From an uncultured Lachnospiraceae bacterium (GTDB lineage: Bacteria > Bacillota > Clostridia > Lachnospirales > Lachnospiraceae): 42,889 bases of DNA. Under the pieces are notes generated by a model that saw only the letters and a list, made by a program, of their open reading frames with translations, ran no database searches and was not told the origin of the DNA. Of this stretch, positions 24,011 through 31,962 are shown piece by piece (within the stretch, counting starts at the first letter, position 1; every line of letters begins with the position of its first letter). Location: NCBI GenBank assembly GCA_910588955.1, contig CAJURQ010000032.1, forward strand, positions 1-42,889, in the 5' to 3' direction. Made by a program: the position numbers and the translations under genes.

Positions 24011-24799
24011 TTAAAACCATTTCACCATCGCCTTAGCCCACGTCTTGAAAAAGAGCCAGCCCGACGACACATGTTGGTCAATCAGGCGGCAGGCGTTTTC
24101 ATAGTCGAAAGGCTGGTCGTTGCTGATCTGCGTGTAATCGCCGACGGCGCGGGAGTAGCCCAGCGCAATTTTCCCGCTGGCAGCGTCTCCGACTGCCACC
24201 TGTGCGCCGTGTGCCGAGGCGCCGAAGGCGAACTGTCCGTAGACCACGGCACCCAGAGAAAAAATGCCGAAGGAAAAGGCGCCAAAGCTGATCACACCCA
24301 CGGCAACCGTCCCGAAAGCGATTAGTCCGAAGGCAAGATTGGCAAAGGCAATCAGCCCCAGAGAGACAAGACCGAGCGAGAATCCGCCCATTGCCACGAA
24401 ACCGACGGAAAGCCAGCCCTGCGCAATCGCGCCGACGGCGATCACGCCTTTGGCACGGCGCGTGCTGATGTGCACGAGGGGCAGACTGCCGATCATTTTC
24501 TGACTCTTATATTCAAAGCGGGGTCTTTGACCGGATCGGTATGTTTCTCGGGGAAAAGTTTCTGCCCAAGCGGATTCCGTTTCCGCGGTTCTGTCTGTTT
24601 CCTCTATATCTTTTAGAAGATAATCCGTGCTGACTCCGAAAAGGTCGCTTATCGTCACGATCTTATCCAATTCGGGAATCGACTGGTCGGTTTCCCATTT
24701 CGATACGGATTGTCTGGACACGCCCAACTTTTCTCCGAAAGTTTCTTGCGACAATCCCTGTTCTGTTCGTAATCTAAAAATTTTTTCTCCAAGCGTCAT
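24011..24799 (-). CDS. XRE-type HTH protein with 17 tandem glycine pentads
   Basis: 262 residues. Residues 4-62 form an HTH (GVSRQSVSKWETDQSIPELD at 26-45), followed by a linker to about 115. From Gly118 to about 202 there are 17 consecutive five-residue units of the form G-x-(hydrophobic)-(A/S)-(hydrophobic), with Gly at every fifth position; the only exception is Ala153. A C-terminal domain of about 55 residues follows. The regular period suggests a solenoid or beta-helix rather than membrane helices. The start at 24799 follows GGAGG; a TTG four codons upstream overlaps that site. It faces the glycosyltransferase gene tail to tail with no gap. Function unknown. Confidence 0.85.
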   Translation of the reverse strand: MTLGEKIFRLRTEQGLSQETFGEKLGVSRQSVSKWETDQSIPELDKIVTISDLFGVSTDYLLKDIEETDRTAETESAWAETFPRETYRSGQRPRFEYKSQKMIGSLPLVHISTRRAKGVIAVGAIAQGWLSVGFVAMGGFSLGLVSLGLIAFANLAFGLIAFGTVAVGVISFGAFSFGIFSLGAVVYGQFAFGASAHGAQVAVGDAASGKIALGYSRAVGDYTQISNDQPFDYENACRLIDQHVSSGWLFFKTWAKAMVKWF

Positions 24800-25001
24800 A
24801 TTTTCCTCCAAATATTTCTCTCATTTTAGCAGCCGGATTTTTATAACCCCGTGTCTTTCCGGCTTACTTTGATTATAGAAAAGTTTGGGGGAAAGGCTAT
24901 ACAGGCGGCTTGGAAATTTGTCAACCGGCGGTTGCAGGCGCGTGTTTATGCGGGTTTGCTAAAATATTTTTGTCTGAATAAATTTTGCGAACCGTGGGTT
25001 T

Positions 25002-25862
25002 TTACTTCTCAAATTCCCTATATTCCCCCACTAGCACCGCCCGGGAATCCGTTCCGTGTCCGATCAATGTTGTCCTTGCCACGGGAAGATCCTGCGGGAC
25101 AAAGCTTTTCAGCAGCGTCCATACATCCGGCTTGCAGCTTTCCTGTTCCATCTGGGTGAAAGTGCCGAGCAGTATTCCGCGCGCCTGCTCAAATACGCCA
25201 AGCTGTTGTAACTGGCTGAAATAGGTGAGCATCTGGGGCACCGTGCCTCCAAGTGATTCTAAAAGCAGAATCTTGTCTGTCAATGCCGGAAAATACGCCG
25301 TGCCTGCAAGTTTTAAAAAGCAGCGGACATTGCCGCCCACAACAACGCCGTCCATTGCCTCCCCCTGCAAAAAGGTGTAGGGAAACTGAAACAGTTCCAT
25401 TGTATTTCCGAAAACCGTATTTTTGAAACGTTCCTGCTGTTCTTCAGCGTGGTCGTAAACCAGATTACAAATCTGGTACAGCACGGAAGGCTTTCTTGTC
25501 TTTGTGTAAACGGCGTTTATGATCGTTGTCAGGTCACTGTAGCCCCAAAATTTTTTATCGCAGGCGGCGATCGCTTCGTAATCCAGATAGGGCAGAATCC
25601 CGTTGGCAATGTCCCCGCCGGAAATATCAAAAATGCCTTTCACGTCATCATCACGGTAAAAGTCCATCAATGCCTGCGCGCGTTCTGTGGCGCTGCCGCT
25701 CTCCACGCCTCCCCGCTCAAATATATACGGCGACAAAACGGGCACAAGGTGCATACCCAAAAGAATTTCCTGTAACCACCTGAATTTTGCCTCTTTTCGC
25801 TTTTCCCAGCCGTTGGAACAGCATACAATCCCGATTTTATCGCCGGGTTTTATCCCTATCAT
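25002..25862 (-). CDS. S66-family LD-carboxypeptidase / MccF-like serine peptidase
   Basis: 286 residues. The S66 triad is visible: Ser109 in FWGYSDLT, Glu202 in LLLESLGG and His269 in IGHGTDS. The N-terminal KPGDKIGIVCCSNG is also typical. LD-carboxypeptidases trim the tetrapeptide of recycled murein; the MccF branch cleaves the amide of microcin C-like nucleotide-peptide toxins to give immunity. The sequence alone does not decide between them. The start at 25862 follows AAGGAAGGA. It stands alone, with a short Cys-rich peptide gene upstream on the same strand. Confidence 0.88.
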   Translation of the reverse strand: MIGIKPGDKIGIVCCSNGWEKRKEAKFRWLQEILLGMHLVPVLSPYIFERGGVESGSATERAQALMDFYRDDDVKGIFDISGGDIANGILPYLDYEAIAACDKKFWGYSDLTTIINAVYTKTRKPSVLYQICNLVYDHAEEQQERFKNTVFGNTMELFQFPYTFLQGEAMDGVVVGGNVRCFLKLAGTAYFPALTDKILLLESLGGTVPQMLTYFSQLQQLGVFEQARGILLGTFTQMEQESCKPDVWTLLKSFVPQDLPVARTTLIGHGTDSRAVLVGEYREFEK

Positions 25863-25893
25863 GATCCATCCTTCCTTTCAGGGTAATTTGCTT

Positions 25894-26058
25894 TCAGATA
25901 TCTTTTTTGTCAGCTTTCCGGTTTGATTGACATCCTCTGCACCGGCTGCAGTCGCCGCCGCAGGAGATGGATTTTCCGGCTTTTTTATCTTTTATCATCT
26001 GTCGTATGGCGAGCGCCGCCGCCCCTGCTACAAGCAGTAATACAATAAATGTGCCCAT
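25894..26058 (-). CDS. FeoB-associated Cys-rich membrane protein
   Basis: 54 residues: one membrane helix (FIVLLLVAGAAALAI) at the N-terminus, then a basic stretch and SCGGDCSRCRGC, the Cys pattern of the small proteins often found next to ferrous-iron transporter FeoB. The start at 26058 (MGTFIV) follows AAAGGGG; a longer frame to 26100 covers the promoter. No feoA or feoB is in the window, so it is an orphan here. Confidence 0.75.
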   Translation of the reverse strand: MGTFIVLLLVAGAAALAIRQMIKDKKAGKSISCGGDCSRCRGCQSNRKADKKDI

Positions 26059-26088
26059 ACGTTTCGCGTCCCCTTTTCTTTTGCCGCT

Positions 26089-26097
26089 ATTATAGCA
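26089..26097 (-). promoter_or_regulatory. extended -10 promoter of the Cys-rich peptide gene
   Basis: Minus strand TGCTATAAT (26089-26097), an extended -10 TGnTATAAT. The -35 region is weak. Confidence 0.55.
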
Positions 26098-26220
26098 CAA
26101 TTTGAACCATAATTGGTGATAGAAAACGCTGGATTAAATTTGTGAAATAGATTGATAAATAAGCCAAATTACATGATAATAAGAAAAAGGGAAAAAAGAT
26201 GCTGTAGGAGGAAGGCTGAC

Positions 26221-27090
26221 ATGCAAAAGATTAAAATAGGTTCCCATGTAAAGATGGCGGGGAAGGAAATGTTTCTGGGGTCGGTGAAAGAGGCGGAGTC
26301 CTACGGGGCAAACGTCCTGATGCTATACACGGGCGCGCCGCAGAACACGGTGAGAAAAGAGATAGAGGCGTTAAATATAGAGGCGGGATGGGAGTATGCG
26401 GACAAGGCGGGAATTGAGGAAATTGTAGTTCACGCGCCGTATATTATCAATCTGGGAAATGCCGTGAAGCCGGAAACCTTTGAGCTGGGAGTAAGTTTTC
26501 TTGAAAAGGAGATCAAAAGAACGGCGGCAATGCGCAGCCGGATTTTGATTTTGCATCCGGGCGCCCATGTGGGAGCGGGAGAAGAAGCGGGAATCGCGCA
26601 GATCGTAAAGGGGCTCAACCTTGTGCTGGATGACAATGAGGACGACGTTTTCGTCGCGCTGGAAACTATGGCGGGGAAGGGCAGCGAACTTGGGAGAACC
26701 TTTGAGGAGCTGAAAATGATTTATGACGGCGTGAACAAAAAGGACAGGCTGCGCGTCTGTTTTGACACCTGTCATGTGAATGACGCCGGATATCGTCTGG
26801 CTGAGGATTACGAGGGGGTGCTTCGGCAGTTTGACGAGGTGATCGGACTTTCGCAGATTGCGGCGATACATATCAATGACAGCATGAACCCCTGCGGGGC
26901 GCGCAAAGACCGACACGCCAATATCGGCGAGGGGCATATCGGCACAGAAATTTTAAAGAAAATTGTCCATGACGAGAGATTTGCAAAAATCCCTAAAATT
27001 CTGGAGACACCTTGGATTTGCGAGGAGGGCAGTAAGGAGAAGACAATTCCGCCGTACAAGGAGGAGATTGCATTGCTGCTGGAATCCTGA
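26221..27090 (+). CDS. nfo: deoxyribonuclease IV (endonuclease IV, AP endonuclease)
   Basis: 289 residues, the family length. Metal-site motifs of the TIM-barrel are all present in order: IGSHVKM, VVHAPYIINLG, ILHPGAHVG, ALETMAGKG, CFDTCHVNDAG, HINDSMNPCGARKDRHANIG and ILETP. The enzyme nicks DNA 5' to abasic sites in base excision repair using three zinc ions. The ATG at 26221 follows AGGAGGAAGG at a wide spacing and gives the standard N-terminus. An upstream in-frame extension from 26152 has unlike residues and is not used. It appears to be transcribed alone. Confidence 0.95.
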   Translation: MQKIKIGSHVKMAGKEMFLGSVKEAESYGANVLMLYTGAPQNTVRKEIEALNIEAGWEYADKAGIEEIVVHAPYIINLGNAVKPETFELGVSFLEKEIKRTAAMRSRILILHPGAHVGAGEEAGIAQIVKGLNLVLDDNEDDVFVALETMAGKGSELGRTFEELKMIYDGVNKKDRLRVCFDTCHVNDAGYRLAEDYEGVLRQFDEVIGLSQIAAIHINDSMNPCGARKDRHANIGEGHIGTEILKKIVHDERFAKIPKILETPWICEEGSKEKTIPPYKEEIALLLES

Positions 27091-27224
27091 TTCCCGCGAG
27101 CAGTGAGCTAAGCGGCTAAAAAGCGGACACTTGCCGAATTGCTGCGCGGTGGTTGGCTTTGCGGAATCGGAATGTCTGTCAGATGAAGTGACAGAATTAC
27201 GTAAAAAGTGATAGGGAAGGATAC

Positions 27225-28004
27225 ATGATGGAAGGAAAAATACAGGAGCTGCACATTGCGGATATGGATTGCCGTCTCTATCTGCCGCCCGGTTATGAGG
27301 AGGGAGGCGACCGCTATCCGGTAATCTACGTTAATGGTGAAGTTCCGATAGAAGGGATATTGACTAAGCTGGTTGAACACGGTGCACAGACTGACTTCCT
27401 TTTCCTCTCCATCAAGCCGAAAAGCTGGAACGACGATTTTACGCCGTGGGCGGCGCCCGCGTTCCGGGCGGGGGAGGAAGCGCCGCAGGGCAGGGCGGAC
27501 GCCTATTTGTCCTGCCTGACAGAAAAAATAAAACCGTACATGGACGCCCATTACTGGACAAAGCCGGAACCGGTGCACACGGCTTTGCTCGGCTACTCGC
27601 TTGGTGGGCTTACGGCGGTTTACGCGATTTATAAGACGGATGTGTTTGGCGTGATCGCCAGTCTTTCCGGGTCGCTTTGGTTTGACGGATTCTGCGAATT
27701 TATGGAGCGCGAAAAGCCTCTCCGGACGGATTTGAGGGTATACTTTTCCCTCGGGAAAAAGGAGAGCCGCAGCAAAAATCCACGCATGAGACGGGTGGCG
27801 GCGTGCACGCAGCGTGCAGGGGAGATTCTGGCGGGCGGATCGGGGCGGCTTGTAGAATCCGATGCTGGATGGGAGTCGTCTCACAGCGCAAAAAAAGGAG
27901 TCGCGGTATATTTTGAGTGGAATGAGGGCGGGCATTTCCACGACATAGAAGGGAGGTTTGCGAAGGCGCTAGTGTACCTGTGCATAGGAACAATAGCCAT
28001 TTGA
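27225..28004 (+). CDS. alpha/beta-hydrolase esterase (esterase D / siderophore-esterase-like)
   Basis: 259 residues. The nucleophile elbow is GYSLGG with Ser125, and the catalytic His is in GGHFHD (His237). The N-terminal LYLPPGYEEGGDRYPVIYV is typical of the putative esterase family that includes enterobactin and bacillibactin esterases and S-formylglutathione hydrolase-like enzymes. No signal peptide, so cytoplasmic. Two ATGs are adjacent (27225 and 27228); spacing to AGGGAAGG slightly favours the second. No siderophore genes are linked, so the substrate is open. Confidence 0.8.
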   Translation: MMEGKIQELHIADMDCRLYLPPGYEEGGDRYPVIYVNGEVPIEGILTKLVEHGAQTDFLFLSIKPKSWNDDFTPWAAPAFRAGEEAPQGRADAYLSCLTEKIKPYMDAHYWTKPEPVHTALLGYSLGGLTAVYAIYKTDVFGVIASLSGSLWFDGFCEFMEREKPLRTDLRVYFSLGKKESRSKNPRMRRVAACTQRAGEILAGGSGRLVESDAGWESSHSAKKGVAVYFEWNEGGHFHDIEGRFAKALVYLCIGTIAI

Positions 28005-28029
28005 CAATGAAATTCAGAAAGAATAAAGT
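28001..28029 (+). promoter_or_regulatory. promoter ahead of the broken membrane-protein gene
   Basis: TTGACA (28001-28006), 17-bp spacer, TAAAGT (28024-28029). It overlaps the stop codon of the esterase gene. Confidence 0.5.
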
Positions 28030-28063
28030 GCAGTAAATAAAACAAAAGAGGGAGATTCGGAAA

Positions 28064-28357
28064 ATGGAAAAATTGAAACAGGGAAAAATGGATTAGAAAG
28101 CATTTTGGATTACATTTGGGGTGGTTTGCCTTATATTTGTCTTGATGGCTGTAAATTTATCGGTGGGTGATCCGCTCGGTGACGTTGGCAGAGGCGCTGT
28201 AGGAATCCTTGCATTCGTAATTTATATGGTGGCATGTGCAATGCGTCTCAGGGATATGCTGGAAGTGGTGGCGAACGTAAAGATACCTAAAAAATGCAAA
28301 GTGATGAAAGAGGGAACGAGGAGAGATATGATATGTGTAAAGCGTTTGAGGATATGA
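28064..28357 (+). pseudogene. small membrane protein interrupted by a TAG codon
   Basis: ATG at 28064 (after GGGAG) encodes MEKLKQGKMD and stops at TAG 28094-28096. The same frame continues open with two hydrophobic spans (WITFGVVCLIFVLMAV and VGILAFVIYMVACAM) and stops at 28357. The simplest reading is one point mutation in a protein of about 97 codons with two membrane helices. The final part (GTRRDMICVK) may already be read-through into the neighbouring Rpn relic. Restart at an internal ATG (28121 region has GTG/ATG codons) cannot be excluded. Confidence 0.55.
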
Positions 28358-28521
28358 GATAGGAAGGATTTGATGAAGGAATAGAAAAAGGAATATGTGC
28401 TTTGATACAGACGTGCATGGAGTTAGGCATTTCCGATGATATTATTGTGGAAAAATGTGCGGAAAAATATGAAATGACAAAAGAAACTGTAGGCATATAT
28501 ATGGAAGAATGCTGCGCCTGA
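28321..28521 (+). pseudogene. C-terminal relic of an Rpn-family (PD-(D/E)XK) nuclease/transposase
   Basis: Frame beginning ERYDMCKAFEDMR, a TAG at 28360, then EGFDEGIEKGI...MELGISDDIIVEKCAEKY to TGA at 28521. MCKA.EDMR.EGFDEGI is the usual tail of Rpn recombination-promoting nuclease/putative transposase proteins of Lachnospiraceae. The catalytic N-terminal part is missing and the tail has an internal stop, so this is a dead fragment. Confidence 0.6.
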
Positions 28522-28544
28522 CAGGGGCGTAATGTCAAATTAAG

Positions 28545-29486
28545 ATGATTTTAAGTGCAAGCAGGCGGACCGATATTCCGAATTATTACTCGGAATGGTT
28601 TTACAACAGAATAAAAGAGGAGTTCTTGTATGTCCGCAATCCGATAAACGTCCATCAGATCAGTGAGATTAAAATAACGCCGGATGTGGTGGACTGTATC
28701 GTATTCTGGACAAAGAACCCCTTGCCGATGATGGGGAGACTGGACGAGTTAAAAGAGTATCCCTTTTATTTTCAATTTACGCTTACAGGTTATGGAAATG
28801 ACGTCGAGGCAAATGTGCCCGATAAAAGAACGGCCATGATTCCGGTTTTCCGGGATTTATCAAGTAGAATTGGCAGGGAGCGGGTGATTTGGAGATATGA
28901 TCCCATTTTCTTTTCGGATAAGTACACGGCGCAGTACCATTTAAACGCTTTTCAGTATATCGCTGAAGCATTAAAGGGATATACCGACAAGTGTGTGATC
29001 AGTTTTGTGGACATGTACGCCAAGAACAGGAAAAGGATGGAAGACCTGTCGAAGTTTGATTTGCATGACAGTGAACTGAGAAAATTTGCGAAAGAATTGA
29101 GCGGGATCGCGAATGATAATCATATGACAGCCGCCAGCTGTGCGGAAAAAATAGATTTGGACGACTGTGGAATCGTCCACAACTGCTGTATTGATAAGGC
29201 GTTGATTGAAAAAATAACGGGATATAAATTGAAAGCCGGCAAAGACAAAAACCAGCGTCCGGAATGCGGCTGCATGGAAAGCGTGGACATCGGCGCTTAT
29301 CATACATGTAAAAACGGCTGTGTCTATTGTTATGCCAATGAAAGTGAGAAAAGTGTAGCGCGGAACGCGTCAAAGTACGATCCCGCGTCGCCGCTTCTGT
29401 GTAGTCATGTGGAAACGGGGGACAGGATTAGTCTTAGAAAAACGGCATCTTTAAAGGAAACACAGTTAAGTATTTTTGATATCTAA
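28545..29486 (+). CDS. DUF1848 family protein with Cys-rich C-terminus
   Basis: 313 residues. It opens with ILSASRRTDIPNYY, the family's fixed N-terminus, and FWTKNPLPM follows. Near the C-terminus several cysteines cluster (CGCMES, then HTCKNGCVYCYAN), a pattern suited to an iron-sulphur site and reminiscent of spore photoproduct lyase-like radical enzymes, though no canonical CX3CX2C at the N-terminus is present. Function is unknown. Start ATG 28545 has only a weak binding site. It has its own terminator downstream. Confidence 0.8.
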   Translation: MILSASRRTDIPNYYSEWFYNRIKEEFLYVRNPINVHQISEIKITPDVVDCIVFWTKNPLPMMGRLDELKEYPFYFQFTLTGYGNDVEANVPDKRTAMIPVFRDLSSRIGRERVIWRYDPIFFSDKYTAQYHLNAFQYIAEALKGYTDKCVISFVDMYAKNRKRMEDLSKFDLHDSELRKFAKELSGIANDNHMTAASCAEKIDLDDCGIVHNCCIDKALIEKITGYKLKAGKDKNQRPECGCMESVDIGAYHTCKNGCVYCYANESEKSVARNASKYDPASPLLCSHVETGDRISLRKTASLKETQLSIFDI

Positions 29487-29488
29487 CG

Positions 29489-29522
29489 AGGGAATTGCGG
29501 CGGCGTTTCCCTTTAATTTTTT
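29489..29522 (+). terminator. terminator after the DUF1848 gene
   Basis: Short stem GGGAA / TTCCC around a GC-rich loop, followed by a T-rich run (TTTAATTTTTT). Stem is only 5-6 bp. Confidence 0.5.
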
Positions 29523-29523
29523 C

Positions 29524-29552
29524 TTGAAAAAGCGACGCGCGAGTCGCATAAT
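29524..29552 (+). promoter_or_regulatory. promoter of the tetR gene
   Basis: TTGAAA (29524-29529), 17-bp spacer, CATAAT (29547-29552). An operator palindrome fills the spacer. Confidence 0.65.
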
Positions 29553-29573
29553 AGAAAGCGACACAGGTGTTGC
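29532..29573. promoter_or_regulatory. twin TetR operators
   Basis: Two 16-bp palindromes of the same form: GCGAC-N6-GTCGC (29532-29547) and GCGAC-N6-GTTGC (29558-29573), centres 26 bp apart. One lies between -35 and -10, the other at the start point, so binding would block polymerase. Confidence 0.7.
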
Positions 29574-29626
29574 AAACTAAAGAAAGAGACAACTGAAAGT
29601 AAACCGCGTGGACAGGGAGGATGCGC

Positions 29627-30214
29627 ATGAGTCTGAGGGGAGATAAGACAAAACAGGAAATCCGGGATGCGGCGTACCGGCTTTTTGAGGAAAAGGGATT
29701 TAAAGAGGTTACCATGAAGGATATCTGTGAGCAGACGGGCTTAAGCCGCGGAGGATTGTACCGTCATTACGAAAGTACGGAACAGATTTTTCTGGAGATT
29801 GTAAACGCTTTTTCCGACCAGCAGAAAGACGAGGTGTTTGCGAAGATGGAGCAGCATGTTCCGGCGGCTGTGATATTGGAGGAACTTCTGTCAAAATACG
29901 AGAGGGAGATGAACGACAGCGAAAACTCTTTCAGCCTTGCCATCTGCGAATATTACAGCAGCCCGGCAGTTTCCAAAGAAAATAATTCCGTAAAAAGGCA
30001 GTATGAAGTCTCAAAGTCCACATGGACGGCTCTGATCAACTATGGAATGGGCACTAAAGAATTTAAACACGTAGACCCTGAATCTATATTTCATGTACTT
30101 GTGTTTGCGTATCAGGGGGTGCGGATGTACAGCAGGCTGATGGAGATAGAGCGGAATATTCCTGTACAGATCACAAACGAAATAAGAATGCTTTTGCTGG
30201 CAGAGGAGGTTTGA
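29627..30214 (+). CDS. TetR-family repressor
   Basis: 195 residues. The N-terminal HTH is standard: AAYRLFEEKGFKEVTMKDIC, then EQTGLSRGGLYRHYEST. The ligand-binding C-terminal half is not recognisable by family. ATG 29627 is chosen because GGGAGG ends 6 bases before it; the ATG at 29621 abuts the binding site. Twin palindromes in its promoter indicate autorepression. The following GNAT/MFS remnants start 1 base downstream, so an MFS exporter may once have been its target. Confidence 0.9.
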   Translation: MSLRGDKTKQEIRDAAYRLFEEKGFKEVTMKDICEQTGLSRGGLYRHYESTEQIFLEIVNAFSDQQKDEVFAKMEQHVPAAVILEELLSKYEREMNDSENSFSLAICEYYSSPAVSKENNSVKRQYEVSKSTWTALINYGMGTKEFKHVDPESIFHVLVFAYQGVRMYSRLMEIERNIPVQITNEIRMLLLAEEV

Positions 30215-30215
30215 C

Positions 30216-30917
30216 ATGAAAAATGATATTTGTCTGATAAGACCTACGTTGGAATTGAGGGAAGAGGCGCTTGCATACCGTGAGGAACATTTTCGGCACG
30301 GGGAAAATATTATTTACGGGAGCGAGCTTTTTGACAAGACGGAGAGCTATGAGGAATGGCTGACTGCCGTAACACGCAATACCGATCCTGCGACGGTAAA
30401 TGAGAACTGGGTGGTCACAGACACGTTTTTTGCGGTGAGAAAGGGTGACGGCAGGATTGTCGGCATCATTGATTTGCGGCATACGCTGAACGACTTTTTG
30501 AAGGATCTGGGGAACTGCGGTTACAGCGTGCGTCCCTCCGAGAGAAGAAAGGGGTATGCCACAGAGATGCTGCATCAGCTTCTGCGGGTAGCGAAAGAAG
30601 TGGGATTGAAGGAACTTCATATATCTGTTGAAAAAGAAAATACCGCGTCTATAAAAGTTATAAAGAAGAACGGCGGCGCTTGTTTTGTCCGGGGTAGTTG
30701 TGGAGCATTCGGGGATGTGGCTGCTTATGATGGCGGGCGGTTTTATTGCGGCGTTTTGCGACGACGCGCTGCAGGTGCGGACGGACGCGACTTTGCAGGA
30801 CATGTTTCCGTCGGAGCAGAGAGCCACATTGATTTCTATGGAGTCGTTCACTTTTTCCGTAATTATGGTGGTGCTGTCGCCGCTGGCGGGGGTGTTTTTC
30901 TCGTGGTGGTAAAATGA
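30216..30917 (+). pseudogene. GNAT acetyltransferase with C-terminus replaced by a deletion junction
   Basis: The first 154 residues are a GNAT N-acetyltransferase of the RimJ-like kind: GYSVRPSERRKGYATEMLHQ is the acetyl-CoA-binding motif and SIKVIKKNGG the next conserved helix. After Gly154 (about base 30678) the family's usual last strand is lost and the frame runs on through 79 codons of low-complexity residues. Those bases code for an MFS transporter piece in the +1 frame. A deletion has therefore joined the two genes out of frame. The protein may still fold partly, but lacks the last strand of the fold. Confidence 0.7.
30670..30912 (+). pseudogene. C-terminal fragment of an MFS transporter
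   Basis: Read in the +1 frame relative to the GNAT part: SGMWLLMMAGGFIAAFCDDA, QVRTDATLQDMFPSEQRATL and SPLAGVFFSWW. Two or three hydrophobic spans with MFPSEQRATLIS between them are typical of the last third of an MFS exporter. No start, N-terminal helices or binding site remain. Together with the adjoining TetR gene it suggests a lost tetR-MFS exporter arrangement. Confidence 0.65.
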
Positions 30918-30963
30918 TAGACTCCAAAAAGCAGTACAGTCCTGCTGTTATTATAGCTGATAT

Positions 30964-30995
30964 CATGGGCGGGTACTTAGCATAACCCGCCCATG
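30964..30995. terminator. strong hairpin, bidirectional terminator
   Basis: Perfect 11-bp stem CATGGGCGGGT (30964-30974) / ACCCGCCCATG (30985-30995), 10-base loop, between convergent units. The plus-side tail is T-rich (CTGTATTTACTTTTC). Confidence 0.75.
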
Positions 30996-31001
30996 CTGTA
31001 T

Positions 31002-31859
31002 TTACTTTTCTTCTGACTTCTGATAAAATGTTTCGATCGCGTCCGCAAAAAACGCCGCGCTTCCCTCGCCGTATTCCTGATCCAGCCTAGACTGCAGGGG
31101 CTCCTTGCGGTAAAAGTCCGCGTGAGCGAGCATAAAATCCCGCTCCTTTTTAATGCCTGCAGCCTGCTTCATCACAAAGCCGTACTCGCCTACGATTTCC
31201 TTGACTTCAAAGGAATCTATGGGACAGCTCCGCTTTGCGGCAAGTTTGCGCAGGATAGTGTCGGTTCTGCGCTTGTAGCTTTCTGCGGCTTCTTTGCTCA
31301 TCGGGTGTTTTGCGGCATCTTGATAAGCTTCCTTTCCGCCGTACCATTCGATGACCTTTGCATAAGCTTTCTGCATCTGTTCCGAAGACAGCATTTCGAC
31401 ATAATGTGCCCGCCATTTTTCTGCGCCGCCAAATTCGTCAATGGCAATCCGGCGGATATGCTCCGGCATCTGCGAGTACATGTTGTCAAACATCTCCTCT
31501 ATTTCCGCTCTGTTGAAAATTGCAAAATCCATTTTATTCTCTCCTTTCAGAATATCGTCAATGCTGGCGATTAAACGCTCTGTACGCGTTTTCTGTGCCA
31601 CCAGCATATCCCGCTGCATCTGTAATATTTGCTTCTGGTCGAGAGCAGGGTCGTCCATAATGGCTTTGATCTTCTTTAAGGGAAGGTCAAACTCGCGGAA
31701 AAACAAAATCTGCTGTAAGGTTTCCAGCGCTTTATCGTCATAAAGCCGGTATCCCGCTTCACTTTTCGCCGTGGGTGTAAGCAGCTCAATCTGGTCGTAG
31801 TAGTGGAGCGTGCGCACGCTGATACCTGTGAGGTCTGAAAGTTCCTTTACTGTTCTCAT
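31002..31859 (-). CDS. MerR-family regulator with TipAS-like ligand domain
   Basis: 285 residues. The N-terminal winged helix has VKELSDLTGISVRTLHYYDQ and GYRLYDDKALETLQQILFFR, followed by the dimer coiled coil. The C-terminal 140 residues match the TipAS antibiotic-recognition domain layout (NRAEIEEMFDNMYSQMP and a helix-rich remainder). TipA-type proteins bind thiopeptides and other drugs and activate a promoter with an overlong spacer. ATG 31859 follows GGAGGAAA. Its own promoter has the 19-bp spacer expected, so it is likely autoactivated. Confidence 0.88.
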   Translation of the reverse strand: MRTVKELSDLTGISVRTLHYYDQIELLTPTAKSEAGYRLYDDKALETLQQILFFREFDLPLKKIKAIMDDPALDQKQILQMQRDMLVAQKTRTERLIASIDDILKGENKMDFAIFNRAEIEEMFDNMYSQMPEHIRRIAIDEFGGAEKWRAHYVEMLSSEQMQKAYAKVIEWYGGKEAYQDAAKHPMSKEAAESYKRRTDTILRKLAAKRSCPIDSFEVKEIVGEYGFVMKQAAGIKKERDFMLAHADFYRKEPLQSRLDQEYGEGSAAFFADAIETFYQKSEEK

Positions 31860-31901
31860 GTTTTCCTCCATTTCAGATGGTTTCCTGTTCCCGATAAGAA
31901 C

Positions 31902-31932
31902 ACTGTACACTATGACGCAGTGTGAGGGTCAA
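31902..31932 (-). promoter_or_regulatory. MerR-type promoter with 19-bp spacer
   Basis: Minus strand TTGACC (31927-31932), exactly 19 bp, TACAGT (31902-31907). The spacer holds the dyad ACACT-N7-AGTGT. This over-long spacing with a central dyad is the mark of promoters remodelled by MerR activators. Confidence 0.75.
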
Positions 31933-31962
31933 GAGATTTTTATATTTTATTGCAGTAATTTA

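Noticed and set aside
27108..27941. 277-codon minus-strand open frame opposite the esterase
   Set aside because: The plus strand has catalytic motifs of a known fold; the antisense product has none.
28094..28362. Amber (TAG) recoding to explain two in-frame TAG codons
   Set aside because: Both are in decaying accessory genes, and other genes here end normally at TAG (for example 8393 and 9070).
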